Shown: positions 1 through 7,009 of the stretch, piece after piece | How the letters are laid out: each line of letters opens with the position of its first letter | How positions within the stretch are numbered: the stretch's first letter is position 1 | From: Alphaproteobacteria bacterium | GTDB lineage: Bacteria; Pseudomonadota; Alphaproteobacteria; Micavibrionales; Micavibrionaceae | Direction: 5' to 3' | DNA: 19,483 nucleotides | NCBI GenBank assembly: GCA_002701555.1 | Contig: NZVS01000026.1 | Location: 1-19,483, forward strand | Program-made: the position numbers and the translations under genes | Notes under the pieces: model-generated | Database searches by the model: none | Told to the model about the DNA's origin: nothing | The model's input: the letters and a program-made list of their open reading frames with translations, nothing else

Positions 1-1233
1 GAAGTTCAATCTTACGGTATCATTCTCGCCGGTATTGCGATCGGTGGTGGGATTGGCGCCTATATTGCCAAAAAAATCGAGATGACCGCACTCCCTCAAC
101 TTATGGCGGCCTTCCACTCCTTGGTAGGACTTGCTGCGGTACTTGTTGCTGCTGCAGCCTATTTTAATCCAGAAGCTTATGGGATTGGAGTAAATGGTGA
201 TATTGCAGCGGGCAGTTTGATCGAAATGGCTCTTGGTGCCGCTATCGGAGCGATCACCTTTACAGGTTCTATAATCGCGTGGGGCAAGTTGCAGGGCACA
301 ATCTCTGGAAAACCTGTCATCTTTAGTGGTCAGCACATGCTCAATGCTGTTTTCGGCGGTGTGCTTATTTTATTGATAATCCTATTTTGCCTGACACAAA
401 GTACATTTTTGTTTTTCCTTATTGTTATACTCGCACTGGTGATGGGGGTTTCTCTGATTATTCCCATTGGGGGGGCGGATATGCCTGTTATCGTATCTAT
501 GCTTAACTCTTATTCAGGTTGGGCAGCGGCAGGTATTGGATTTACCTTGCAAAATAACCTGCTGATCGTCACAGGTGCGCTTGTAGGTGCATCAGGTGCT
601 ATTCTCTCCTATATAATGTGTAAGGGCATGAACCGCTCTTTCTTGAGTGTTATCTTGGGGGGGTTCGGTGCAGAAGGGGAAAGCGCAGCAGGTGTTGTTG
701 GTGACCGACAGGCCAAAATCGGTTCCGCCGAAGATGCAGCCTTTATAATGAAATCGGCAGCTCGCGTTATTATTGTTCCCGGATACGGTATGGCAGTCGC
801 TCAGGCACAACACGTTGTGCGTGAACTGGCTGATCACCTTAAAGCTGAAGGTGTGGATGTGAAATACGCAATCCACCCGGTTGCAGGACGCATGCCTGGC
901 CATATGAACGTGCTTCTTGCCGAAGCCAATGTGCCTTATGATGAGGTTTTCGAACTCGAAGACATCAATCGTGATTTTGCACAAGCTGATGTAGCATACG
1001 TTATTGGTGCAAACGATATTACGAATCCAGCTGCAAAAACGGACACATCATCGCCTATTTACGGTATGCCGGTCCTTGATGTCGATAAGGCCAAGACAGT
1101 TTTATTTGTAAAGCGATCTATGGGTTCTGGTTATGCGGGGATTGATAACCCGCTCTTCTATGCAGATAATACGCTTATGCTGCTTGATGATGCCAAGAAA
1201 ATGACAGAAGAAATTGTCAAAGCCTTCGAATAA
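1..1233 (+). CDS. pntB: NAD(P) transhydrogenase subunit beta, 5'-truncated by window edge
   Basis: Membrane subunit of the proton-translocating transhydrogenase, which uses the proton gradient to pass hydride from NADH to NADP+. The reading frame is open from base 1, so the start lies outside the window. About 410 residues are visible; the family usually has about 460, so roughly 50 N-terminal residues are missing. The first two thirds are several hydrophobic membrane segments, including the conserved KKIEMTALPQL and AAFHSLVGLAA stretch near the visible start. The C-terminal third is the NADP(H)-binding domain III, with VPGYGMAVAQAQ, HPVAGRMPGHMNVLLAEA, GANDITNPAA and KRSMGSGYAGIDNPLFY. The pntA genes would be expected just upstream. 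The gene ends with TAA, and a perfect TTGACA follows two bases later. Identification is secure. Confidence 0.97.
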   Translation, partial: EVQSYGIILAGIAIGGGIGAYIAKKIEMTALPQLMAAFHSLVGLAAVLVAAAAYFNPEAYGIGVNGDIAAGSLIEMALGAAIGAITFTGSIIAWGKLQGTISGKPVIFSGQHMLNAVFGGVLILLIILFCLTQSTFLFFLIVILALVMGVSLIIPIGGADMPVIVSMLNSYSGWAAAGIGFTLQNNLLIVTGALVGASGAILSYIMCKGMNRSFLSVILGGFGAEGESAAGVVGDRQAKIGSAEDAAFIMKSAARVIIVPGYGMAVAQAQHVVRELADHLKAEGVDVKYAIHPVAGRMPGHMNVLLAEANVPYDEVFELEDINRDFAQADVAYVIGANDITNPAAKTDTSSPIYGMPVLDVDKAKTVLFVKRSMGSGYAGIDNPLFYADNTLMLLDDAKKMTEEIVKAFE

Positions 1234-1234
1234 T

Positions 1235-1277
1235 TTGACATTTCCATATTACAAATTGTACTAATATGTACTAACAT
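1235..1277 (+). promoter_or_regulatory. Possible promoter with 10-bp direct repeat (operator-like)
   Basis: A perfect -35 hexamer TTGACA lies at 1235-1240, directly after the pntB stop. The best -10 options (TACTAA at 1259, or TAACAT further on) are poor, so the promoter call is weak. The octamer TGTACTAA occurs at 1257-1264 and again at 1267-1274. The ten-base step places both copies on the same face of the helix, as expected for a tandem operator. It could control the 64-aa gene at 1298. Confidence 0.35.
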
Positions 1278-1297
1278 ATTTTGAAAGGTTAGAAAAA

Positions 1298-1492
1298 ATG
1301 TCAGATGGTTTTCAATACAAAGATCCACGCTCTGTGAAATTACCTCTCAACGACAAGCTTAGTAATTTTTTTAAACGCGCTGTAGCGAAGATAAAAGGTG
1401 AAACACAGGTTGAACAAGTCGGCTTACGGCCTGATGGTGAGATCGGTACTTACATTCTTGACTGTGGCGGACAACATAGTGTACAACCTTGA
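1298..1492 (+). CDS. Hypothetical small protein, 64 aa
   Basis: I do not recognise this protein. It is hydrophilic, with a basic middle (FKRAVAKIKG, residues about 24-33) and a C-terminal part containing DGEIGTYILDCGG. It has no signal peptide or membrane segment. The ATG is supported by GAAAGG at 1283-1288, nine bases upstream. A strong intrinsic terminator follows 30 bases after the stop, so the gene looks like the end of a unit: either its own short transcript from the region after pntB, or the tail of a pnt operon. The clean ribosome-binding site and terminator make a real gene likely. No function can be proposed. Confidence 0.65.
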   Translation: MSDGFQYKDPRSVKLPLNDKLSNFFKRAVAKIKGETQVEQVGLRPDGEIGTYILDCGGQHSVQP

Positions 1493-1523
1493 TTTATATG
1501 CTGTGCAGCAAATAAATTAAGTT

Positions 1524-1550
1524 AACGGCCCTTAAACGGGCCGTTTTTTT
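1524..1550 (+). terminator. Rho-independent terminator after the 64-aa gene
   Basis: A perfect 8-bp stem (AACGGCCC at 1524-1531 with GGGCCGTT at 1538-1545) and a 6-base loop are followed by a run of seven T. It separates the pntB/64-aa unit from the hydrolase gene. Confidence 0.9.
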
Positions 1551-1614
1551 ATGCTAGTCTATGAGCAACAAATAATAAAAAGATTTGTCACTATAAACAG
1601 GGACTTATAAAAAA

Positions 1615-2649
1615 TTGAACATAACTGATATGTGGGATCCCGTCGTTAATAAACCCGACGGTATGACCACTCATAAATTCAAAACTGCACTAAAGCGGAA
1701 TATCTCATATATTCACGCACCATCTCTGGGTCCGCCAAAGGGCAACGTCATTTTTGGAACAGGGTACGGGGACAGCTATTTATTCCATTATGAAACGATA
1801 AAACGATTTCAAGAAATGGGGTATACGGTATGGGCCTTCGACTGGAGCGGCCAGGGTTTGTCAGAGCGATACAACACCCCTGACCCGGATATTGTTGAGG
1901 ATAATTCAATTCCCAATCATATCATGGACCTGAAAGATTTTACTAATAAAGTGGTGCGCCAGGACAACAGTGATCCAGTCATCTATGCTTCACACTCAAT
2001 GGGTGGCCATATAGGAATGCATGTTCTTAAACAATCTCCTAAACTTTTTGACTCGGCGGTTTTCATCACACCCCTGCTCGACTTGGATACACATTTAGCC
2101 CCGAGAAAAACCATCAAGACACTTACACAATGGGGAATTAGGCTTGGCCTAAAAAACAAACAAATTCCTTCTTTAGAAAATACTTTCAGAAAATTAACCG
2201 GGCAAGCCGCAAACGATAATGCGGGCCAATATACTTCTTCACGTAACAATATGCGTAGTTTGACATTGGAATATCTGAGAAACCAGACTCCCGAAGCCGC
2301 AGTAAAATTGCCAACTTACGGATGGCTATCTAATATATTTATGAGCGCCGAGCAGATGCATAAACAAAATTGGTTTCAAACCATACAAACCCCTGTCTTA
2401 TTTATAACAGCAGGTCGCGACGGCATCGTTGACAATACGCCTACATTCAAAGCTGCAAAAGAAATGCCTAACGCAACTCACCGACATTATCATATAGCCG
2501 AGCATGCTATTTTTTCGGCAAGTGATGATCTATATAATTCTATGTGGCAAACCGTAGATAGTTACCTAAGTGCATTGAATGCAAACTCCCATTTTGAAAA
2601 AAAACGAGGCGAAAAAAAAGACTTCTGTCCCAAATGCCCTAATTTATAA
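1615..2649 (+). CDS. Alpha/beta hydrolase (S33 / lysophospholipase-like, PldB type)
   Basis: Probable serine esterase or lipase of the monoacylglycerol lipase/lysophospholipase type. Conserved elements are GTGYGDSYLFHYE (about 48-60) in the oxyanion region, FDWSGQGLS (75-83), the nucleophile elbow SHSMGG with Ser128, the acid Asp269 in AGRDGIVD, and His297 in AEHAIF. The elbow begins with Ser rather than the usual Gly. A helical cap lies at about 160-250. The length of 344 aa fits the family, with an extra charged tail carrying a CPKC motif. The chosen start is TTG, because AGGGAC at 1599-1604 sits ten bases upstream; the next in-frame ATG (1630) has no such site. No signal peptide is seen, so it is probably cytoplasmic. 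The substrate is unknown. Confidence 0.85.
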   Translation: MNITDMWDPVVNKPDGMTTHKFKTALKRNISYIHAPSLGPPKGNVIFGTGYGDSYLFHYETIKRFQEMGYTVWAFDWSGQGLSERYNTPDPDIVEDNSIPNHIMDLKDFTNKVVRQDNSDPVIYASHSMGGHIGMHVLKQSPKLFDSAVFITPLLDLDTHLAPRKTIKTLTQWGIRLGLKNKQIPSLENTFRKLTGQAANDNAGQYTSSRNNMRSLTLEYLRNQTPEAAVKLPTYGWLSNIFMSAEQMHKQNWFQTIQTPVLFITAGRDGIVDNTPTFKAAKEMPNATHRHYHIAEHAIFSASDDLYNSMWQTVDSYLSALNANSHFEKKRGEKKDFCPKCPNL

Positions 2650-2660
2650 TATAGACTGCA

Positions 2661-2685
2661 AATATCCCATTCTGGGTTATTTCTA
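2661..2685 (+). terminator. Weak hairpin after the hydrolase
   Basis: CCCA-TTC-TGGG is flanked by AT pairs (about eight of nine positions pair) and followed by a T-rich stretch. It is a weak stem and may or may not terminate. Confidence 0.3.
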
Positions 2686-2708
2686 AAAATTCTGGTATTT
2701 CACAAGAC

Positions 2709-3050
2709 ATGAGATCTTATCTATTTTTTATTACCTTCCTGTGTTTGTTCCTGCTTGGTGCATGTTCAACTTCAAACGTACCTGAACGACTTCCCCCTAC
2801 CTCTCCCCGCACCCTTGTTTGCAACAATGGTCAATATGCATACATAAATATTTACGGGCCTGACAAAGCGGCTCTTAAATATTCTGATACAACATATTCT
2901 CTCAAACGTAGTCGTGTAGCATCAGGCGTTAAGTATGAAAAAAAAGACGTATTTATCTGGAATAAAGGTCTGTCCTATTTAGTTCACATTGAGCCGAATA
3001 ACTACACATGCACCCCACAACCCGACTTAATTGATGGTTTAGGGCTCTAG
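2709..3050 (+). CDS. Lipoprotein with MliC-like lysozyme-inhibitor domain
   Basis: Predicted membrane-anchored lipoprotein. The N-terminus is a hydrophobic signal ending in the lipobox LGAC, with Cys19 as the lipidated residue. The mature part resembles the MliC/PliC family of C-type lysozyme inhibitors. It has a first cysteine in LVCNN (Cys38), a beta-rich middle, the characteristic VASGVKYEKKDVFIWNKG block (about 70-87), and a closing YTC (Cys101) that would form the family disulfide. The length of 113 aa is typical. By family knowledge, MliC proteins protect the cell wall from host or competitor lysozyme; that role here is inferred. The ribosome-binding site is poor. A 19-bp segment of the gene (2840-2858) recurs downstream. 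Confidence 0.8.
   Translation: MRSYLFFITFLCLFLLGACSTSNVPERLPPTSPRTLVCNNGQYAYINIYGPDKAALKYSDTTYSLKRSRVASGVKYEKKDVFIWNKGLSYLVHIEPNNYTCTPQPDLIDGLGL
2840..2858 (+). repeat. 19-bp direct repeat, copy 1 (inside the MliC-like gene)
   Basis: Exact 19-base match to 3070-3088, 230 bases downstream. The copy encodes part of the AYINIYG stretch. The flanking bases do not match beyond the 19. Confidence 0.85.
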
Positions 3051-3069
3051 GACCTTGCTGCCTTGCAAT

Positions 3070-3088
3070 ATACATAAATATTTACGGG
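3070..3088 (+). repeat. 19-bp direct repeat, copy 2 (intergenic)
   Basis: Second exact copy of the segment at 2840-2858. It lies between the MliC-like gene and the DUF2384 gene, about 56 bases before the latter's start, where a promoter would be expected. Confidence 0.85.
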
Positions 3089-3143
3089 GTCTCACTTTAG
3101 ATATATTAATGAGTTGTTAAATTTACATAGAGGGAGATCAACT

Positions 3144-3356
3144 ATGTCTATATTTCCGACTAAAGAATCATTAATCACAAAAGAAGCAACCGAAGTATTT
3201 GGCTCTGAGCCAGAAGCAACGCGCTTCCTTAACACACCTCAGCCAGCTTATCTGGGTAATGAAACAACTACCCCGCTTTCTTTGGCTCTTAGTTCAAAGA
3301 ACGGATATAATACTGTAAGAAATATGATGCAGCAGCTGACTTGCCTGGATCGGTAA
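3144..3356 (+). CDS. Small DUF2384 (MbcA/ParS/Xre antitoxin C-terminal) domain protein
   Basis: A 70-aa protein that is almost entirely one DUF2384-like domain. The pattern is EATEVFGSEPEATRFLNTP followed by a PLSLALSSKNGYNTV block, and it matches the family's signature of A-x-x-VFG, a WLNTP-like turn, PL, and G-x-x-x-V. In RES-Xre and MbcTA systems this domain belongs to the antitoxin and covers the toxin's active site. No RES toxin or other toxin gene lies on either side. An upstream in-frame ATG at 3114 exists, but AGGGAGA at 3131-3137, six bases before the ATG at 3144, decides the start. A terminator follows, so it is probably monocistronic. Family membership is read by eye; the function here is open. 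Confidence 0.7.
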   Translation: MSIFPTKESLITKEATEVFGSEPEATRFLNTPQPAYLGNETTTPLSLALSSKNGYNTVRNMMQQLTCLDR

Positions 3357-3382
3357 CCGCTTTTTACTCTTTTAAATTTTTG

Positions 3383-3420
3383 AAGTTTCCCTTTCATTAT
3401 CGCGTAAGGGAAACTTTTTT
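3383..3420 (+). terminator. Rho-independent terminator after the DUF2384 gene
   Basis: A perfect 11-bp stem (3383-3393 with 3406-3416, core AGTTTCCCTT/AAGGGAAACT) and a 12-base loop, followed by T residues to 3420. Confidence 0.85.
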
Positions 3421-3472
3421 CGTTTTGAGCCGTTTACAGGGCATACAAACCTTAAAATGAGAGAGACTAGAA

Positions 3473-4336
3473 ATGAAAACGACTAAATTTACACTTGCCG
3501 CATCAGCCTTAATTCTGACGATGTCAGCAGCAGGTACAGCGAATGCCGCAACTTGCGCATCAGCCATTAACAGCCTTCAAGCCAGTGTGGATGTATCAGC
3601 ATTGAGTGCTGACGACCGCGCCGATTATAATTCAGAACTTGATGCCGCAATGGATGCACAGACTAATAACGATTCTGAAGTTTGTTTGGAACGTGTTGCA
3701 GATCTTGAAGAACGTTTTGGTGCTGAAACACAGGCCAATATGATAGAGAATCAATTGGACCGTGCGGAAGATCGTGCTGAAATGATGGAAGACCGTATGG
3801 AAGAGCGCAACCAGCGCCTAGAAGAACGCGCTGAAACTCTTGAGGAGCGTGCTGAGGAACGTGCAGATGCAAGAGAAGAGCGCATGGAAGACAGAATGGA
3901 TAATGGAACAAGCTATTCTGCTTCATCAGGTATAAATGCTGATGCTGATATCTCTGCAAATGCTAATGATATGGCTAATATTAATACAGCAGCCAACACT
4001 TCAACAGGCTCTACAATTGTCGTTGACGATATTGATGGTCAAACAATTTATAACTCAGCTAATGGTAGAGTTGGAACCGTTAACCGTATTGTATCTAATT
4101 CTGCATCTGGTGAAACATATGCCGTGGTTAAACGTGGTGGTATTCTAGGTTTTGGAGCTAAAGAATACTTAGTGCCAACAAATCAAATTAGCATGAATGG
4201 TGACGCTGTTACTGTTTCAAATCTTAGTGGGACTGACCTAAATAGTTACACACGTTTGACAAACGATGTTCAAACAAATTATGTCACGCTAAACAGTGAT
4301 CAAAATGTTGATGGAATTGTAACTATCAATAGATAA
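3473..4336 (+). CDS. Secreted coiled-coil and PRC-barrel protein
   Basis: Predicted exported protein of 287 aa. Residues 1-25 form a Sec signal peptide with a probable cut after ANA. Residues 26-73 include two cysteines (28 and 71) that could pair. Residues about 74-143 are extremely rich in Glu, Arg, Asp and Met, in EERAE/MEDRM-type heptads, and should form a long charged coiled coil. An Asn/Ala/Ser linker follows (about 144-180). Residues about 186-252 form a PRC-barrel domain: GQTIYNSANGRVGTV, then YAVVKRGGILGFGAKEYLVP. PRC-barrel proteins of this kind are common in alphaproteobacterial envelopes and stress regulons; the role here is unknown. GAGAGAC just before the ATG is the ribosome-binding site. 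The unit stands alone between two terminators. Confidence 0.8.
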   Translation: MKTTKFTLAASALILTMSAAGTANAATCASAINSLQASVDVSALSADDRADYNSELDAAMDAQTNNDSEVCLERVADLEERFGAETQANMIENQLDRAEDRAEMMEDRMEERNQRLEERAETLEERAEERADAREERMEDRMDNGTSYSASSGINADADISANANDMANINTAANTSTGSTIVVDDIDGQTIYNSANGRVGTVNRIVSNSASGETYAVVKRGGILGFGAKEYLVPTNQISMNGDAVTVSNLSGTDLNSYTRLTNDVQTNYVTLNSDQNVDGIVTINR

Positions 4337-4361
4337 TTTATCTTACTCCCTGAAGAAGAAG

Positions 4362-4390
4362 CCCCGACTAGCAACTAGTCGGGGTTTTTC
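4362..4390 (+). terminator. Strong terminator between convergent genes
   Basis: A perfect 10-bp stem (CCCCGACTAG at 4362-4371 with CTAGTCGGGG at 4375-4384) and a 3-base loop, then TTTTT. It serves the PRC-barrel gene. On the other strand the stem is followed only by a mixed C/T stretch, so it may act weakly for the leftward RNase gene as well. Confidence 0.9.
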
Positions 4391-4404
4391 GTTGTGTTTG
4401 ATTT

Positions 4405-5628
4405 TTATGAAATTTGAGAGCTCTCAAATCTTTCGGATAAAGAAGGAGTTCTCTGGTGTCTGGTCATCTCCATTAGTCCGAGTTTAGTAAAACCATGAAG
4501 TTGAACAGTACAGGGGTCATTGTCACACATTTCCGACAGATATTTAAAAAGCTGTTTGCGTTCTGCATCCGATTTCATCTTGAGAAAGTCTATAATGATT
4601 ATACCGCCCTGGTTACGAATACGTATTTGTCGGGCTGCTTCAGCTGCTGCCTTGCGATTAATATTTAAAATACTGTCTGAGTCTGGTCCACGATTAACAT
4701 CAATTGCTATCAATGCAGCTGTTTGTTGAATCACAATGTTAGAGCCGCCTTCCAAAATAGAATACGGCTGAAATAACAAATCTATTTGATCAAGAATATC
4801 CCTATATTCATAAAGAGCCAGATTATCATAAGGGTTTTGCAATTCAACAGGCGTAATCTTAGTAACAAATTCAGGTGCAAAAAGCTCACACCATTCTTCA
4901 ACCTCCTGCATTACGTCCATTGTCACGACCTCAATCGTATCAACATGGTGAGATGAAATATCACTCAATGTTCTGTGTACGGCATCCGGCCCTAACATTA
5001 TTAATTGTGGTTTATTGCCATCGGCGTGCTCTTCAAGTTGTTTCCACATTGAGCCAAGAAGTTTGTGTTCACGCTTTATAATATCTGTCTGGGTATTAGC
5101 CGCTGCGGCCCTCAGTATACATGCGTTACACCCGACAAGATCTTCCAGCATTTCCTGCAGTTGCTCACGAAGCTCGGCTTTCCTGATACGCTTCGAAATG
5201 CGATTGCCCTCTTCGAATGGTGTGTAAATTAAATAGCGCCCTTGAATAGCAATATTCATCGTTACTTTAGGCAGTTTTGTATCGAAAGGCGCTTCGCTGG
5301 CGGGGTCGGTCAATTTTCCGTCTTTTGTCTGAACTAATATAAAATCACCGGGGGAGAGTAGTTTTCCTATTGGCAGATCACCGCCTTTATAGATTTCGCC
5401 GTCTTGTTCAATTCGCAAGTCACCGCTTTGAAGAATGCCCTGATTATCACCATCAAGGGATACAAAGGCTGCATCTAATTTTGCATCGATGCGTACCACC
5501 TGTGCCCAGTAAAGCGAGCCCCACCGCACTTCTTCTGTAACAGGATCAACTTCAAGCCCGCGAATTTTATTTTTATCCACGGCGGCAACCCAAAGGCTTC
5601 CATCCATTTCATCTATCAAAATATCCAA
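4405..5628 (-). CDS. RNase E/G family protein, short form
   Basis: Endoribonuclease-like protein of the RNase E/G family, probably acting in RNA processing. Residues 1-120 contain an S1-like RNA-binding region (WGSLYWAQVVRIDAKLDAAFVSL, with an insertion). The catalytic DNase I-like part carries both expected metal ligands: Asp310 in IAIDVNRG and Asp347 in IIIIDFLKM. It stops at 407 aa, before the zinc-link (CPxCxG) and small domain that RNase G (about 490 aa) uses for dimerisation. Short versions beside maf and infA are usual in Alphaproteobacteria, so this is probably not a truncation. The start is TTG, backed by AAGGGGA seven to eight bases upstream; the family N-terminus begins at this point. 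It lies 38 bases after maf and is probably the last gene of the cluster. Confidence 0.85.
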   Translation of the reverse strand: MDILIDEMDGSLWVAAVDKNKIRGLEVDPVTEEVRWGSLYWAQVVRIDAKLDAAFVSLDGDNQGILQSGDLRIEQDGEIYKGGDLPIGKLLSPGDFILVQTKDGKLTDPASEAPFDTKLPKVTMNIAIQGRYLIYTPFEEGNRISKRIRKAELREQLQEMLEDLVGCNACILRAAAANTQTDIIKREHKLLGSMWKQLEEHADGNKPQLIMLGPDAVHRTLSDISSHHVDTIEVVTMDVMQEVEEWCELFAPEFVTKITPVELQNPYDNLALYEYRDILDQIDLLFQPYSILEGGSNIVIQQTAALIAIDVNRGPDSDSILNINRKAAAEAARQIRIRNQGGIIIIDFLKMKSDAERKQLFKYLSEMCDNDPCTVQLHGFTKLGLMEMTRHQRTPSLSERFESSQIS

Positions 5629-5666
5629 AGAATTTCCCCTTATTCAGAATTTGGGTAAGACATAAT

Positions 5667-6272
5667 TTAAAGTTTAAAGCCAAGACCTGTTAACATGGCA
5701 ATTGTATCATAGCAGGACAGTCCTACAATATTTGAATGAGATCCCTGTATAGATTTTGCAAAAATGGAAGCTTTACCCTGAATGGCATAGCCACCGGCCT
5801 TTCCTTCCCAATCACCTGTATCTATAAACCAATCAATTTCTTTTTCAGTCAACCGCTTGAAAGACACCGTGGTTACAACGACACGCGATATTTGTTTTCC
5901 GCTTGGTGCTATAACTGAAATACCACCATATATTTTGTGTCGGCGACCGGAGATCATTTTCATGCAAAATCTGGCTTGATCTTCTGTTTCCGCTTTTGGC
6001 AAAAGACGTCGTCCGCAAGCTACTACTGTGTCTGCGGCCAGAATAAAATTTTCCTTTTGATCGGGTTTTAAATTATTCCTGATTGCTTTGGCTTTTCCTA
6101 CTGCAAGCCTTAAAGCCAGCGGTCTTGGAAGTTCCCCCGGGTATTCAGTTTCATCAATATCGGCAGGTATAATTTGTGAGGGTTTAAGCCCCATCATCTC
6201 TATTAATTCGGCACGGCCCTTTGAGGCCGAAGCAAGTATAAAGGGGCTGTGTGTTGCCTGTTTATTTTTCAC
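5667..6272 (-). CDS. maf: Maf-family nucleotide pyrophosphatase
   Basis: Maf-like protein that hydrolyses non-canonical or modified nucleoside triphosphates to the monophosphate and pyrophosphate. Visible family blocks are ILASASKGRAELIEMMGL (12-29), DIDETEYPGE, the catalytic AADTVVACGRRLLPKAE stretch, MISGRRHKIYGG, and the C-terminal DWEGKAGGYAIQGKASIF followed by GSHSNIVGLSCYD. The length of 201 aa is normal. The ATG lies inside the end of infA with an 11-bp overlap, so translation is probably coupled to IF-1. The final residues (GLGF-KL) are complete. The subfamily (YceF or YhdE type) is not certain. Confidence 0.93.
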   Translation of the reverse strand: MKNKQATHSPFILASASKGRAELIEMMGLKPSQIIPADIDETEYPGELPRPLALRLAVGKAKAIRNNLKPDQKENFILAADTVVACGRRLLPKAETEDQARFCMKMISGRRHKIYGGISVIAPSGKQISRVVVTTVSFKRLTEKEIDWFIDTGDWEGKAGGYAIQGKASIFAKSIQGSHSNIVGLSCYDTIAMLTGLGFKL

Positions 6273-6480
6273 GGAAGATAATGCGACCTTTGGATAGATC
6301 GTAAGGAGTCATCTCAACTACAACGGTGTCCCCTTGCAGGACACGAATTCTATGACGGCGCATCTTGCCGGCTGTATGAGCCAGAATTTCGTGATCATTT
6401 TCAAGTTTTACGCGGAACATAGTGTTGGGCAGAACCTCTGTCACCACACCTTTAAATTCCATTAAATCTTCTTTAGCCAT
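6262..6480 (-). CDS. infA: Translation initiation factor IF-1
   Basis: The 72-residue OB-fold factor that occupies the ribosomal A site during initiation. Nearly every family position is recognisable: MAKEDLMEFKGVVTEVLPN at the start, then MFRVKLENDHEILAHTAGKM, RIRVLQGDTVVVEMTPYDLS and KGRIIFREK. The length is exactly that of most bacterial IF-1. AAGGAGATAC precedes the ATG. It overlaps maf by 11 bp, and 91 bases separate it from the phosphatase-like gene upstream, so it may have its own promoter. I could not pick a convincing one. Confidence 0.98.
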   Translation of the reverse strand: MAKEDLMEFKGVVTEVLPNTMFRVKLENDHEILAHTAGKMRRHRIRVLQGDTVVVEMTPYDLSKGRIIFREK

Positions 6481-6571
6481 GTATCTCCTTAATATGTTCT
6501 AGGTAAATCCTTTTGCCTAATATACGTATACAGCCGAATTTTTCAACGACTTCTTGATCTTAAACGCTGTT

Positions 6572-7009
6572 CTATACATCAAAGCGGTTTTTTGTATGGG
6601 CTTTTATATCATTATATAAACGTGAATACGCATCTAAAAGTTGAGCGCGGGAAACTTCTCCAAAAGAAGGCGGCGCAGCTATATCCCAATATTCCAACTC
6701 GGCGTCACCTAAATCACCTTTGATTTTAAAATCTTTCAATCTCTCATACCCATTCTGGGATAAGGCTATAACTACATCAAAATCACCTATATCAATGTCG
6801 TCGAGCCCTCGGGGATCATCCAAATTGACTTGTATGCCGTTAGTTTTCAAGAGTTCTTCAACCAACGGATTGGCAAAGCCGACGGGCGTAAGTCCTGCTG
6901 ATACAATATGGAGAAAACCCAAAGATTTCAGATAGTGTTCCAGCAATACTGAACGTGTGGTGTTTTCGTTGCAGACAGACAAGATTTTCAAAGATAGATC
7001 CAAATTCAT
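6572..7009 (-). CDS. Low-molecular-weight protein tyrosine phosphatase-like protein
   Basis: Resembles the LMW-PTP/arsenate reductase fold proteins found beside infA in Alphaproteobacteria. The P-loop CX5RS is intact: VCNENTTRS with Cys13 and Arg19. The later motif, which normally reads W-x-x-x-DP and supplies the general-acid aspartate, is WDIAAPP here (108-114), with Ala112 where Asp is expected. Activity may therefore be altered. The chosen ATG at 7009 overlaps the UPF0262 stop as ATGA and has AGAGGA eight bases upstream. A longer frame from 7048 would overlap more and lacks such a site. The length of 145 aa is usual. The substrate is unknown. Confidence 0.8.
   Translation of the reverse strand: MNLDLSLKILSVCNENTTRSVLLEHYLKSLGFLHIVSAGLTPVGFANPLVEELLKTNGIQVNLDDPRGLDDIDIGDFDVVIALSQNGYERLKDFKIKGDLGDAELEYWDIAAPPSFGEVSRAQLLDAYSRLYNDIKAHTKNRFDV

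Noticed and set aside
592..984. Long minus-strand open frame inside pntB
   Set aside because: It is antisense to a conserved coding region, its product is Cys/His-rich with no family resemblance, and it has no initiation signal.
2667..2677. CCCATTCTGGG shared with 6749-6759
   Set aside because: Eleven bases, one copy inside the phosphatase-like gene; too short to distinguish from chance.
3409..3434. Possible second EcfG motif (GGAAA-N17-CGTT) before the PRC-barrel gene
   Set aside because: The last base of GGAAC is missing and the segment coincides with the stem of a strong terminator, so the resemblance is probably accidental.
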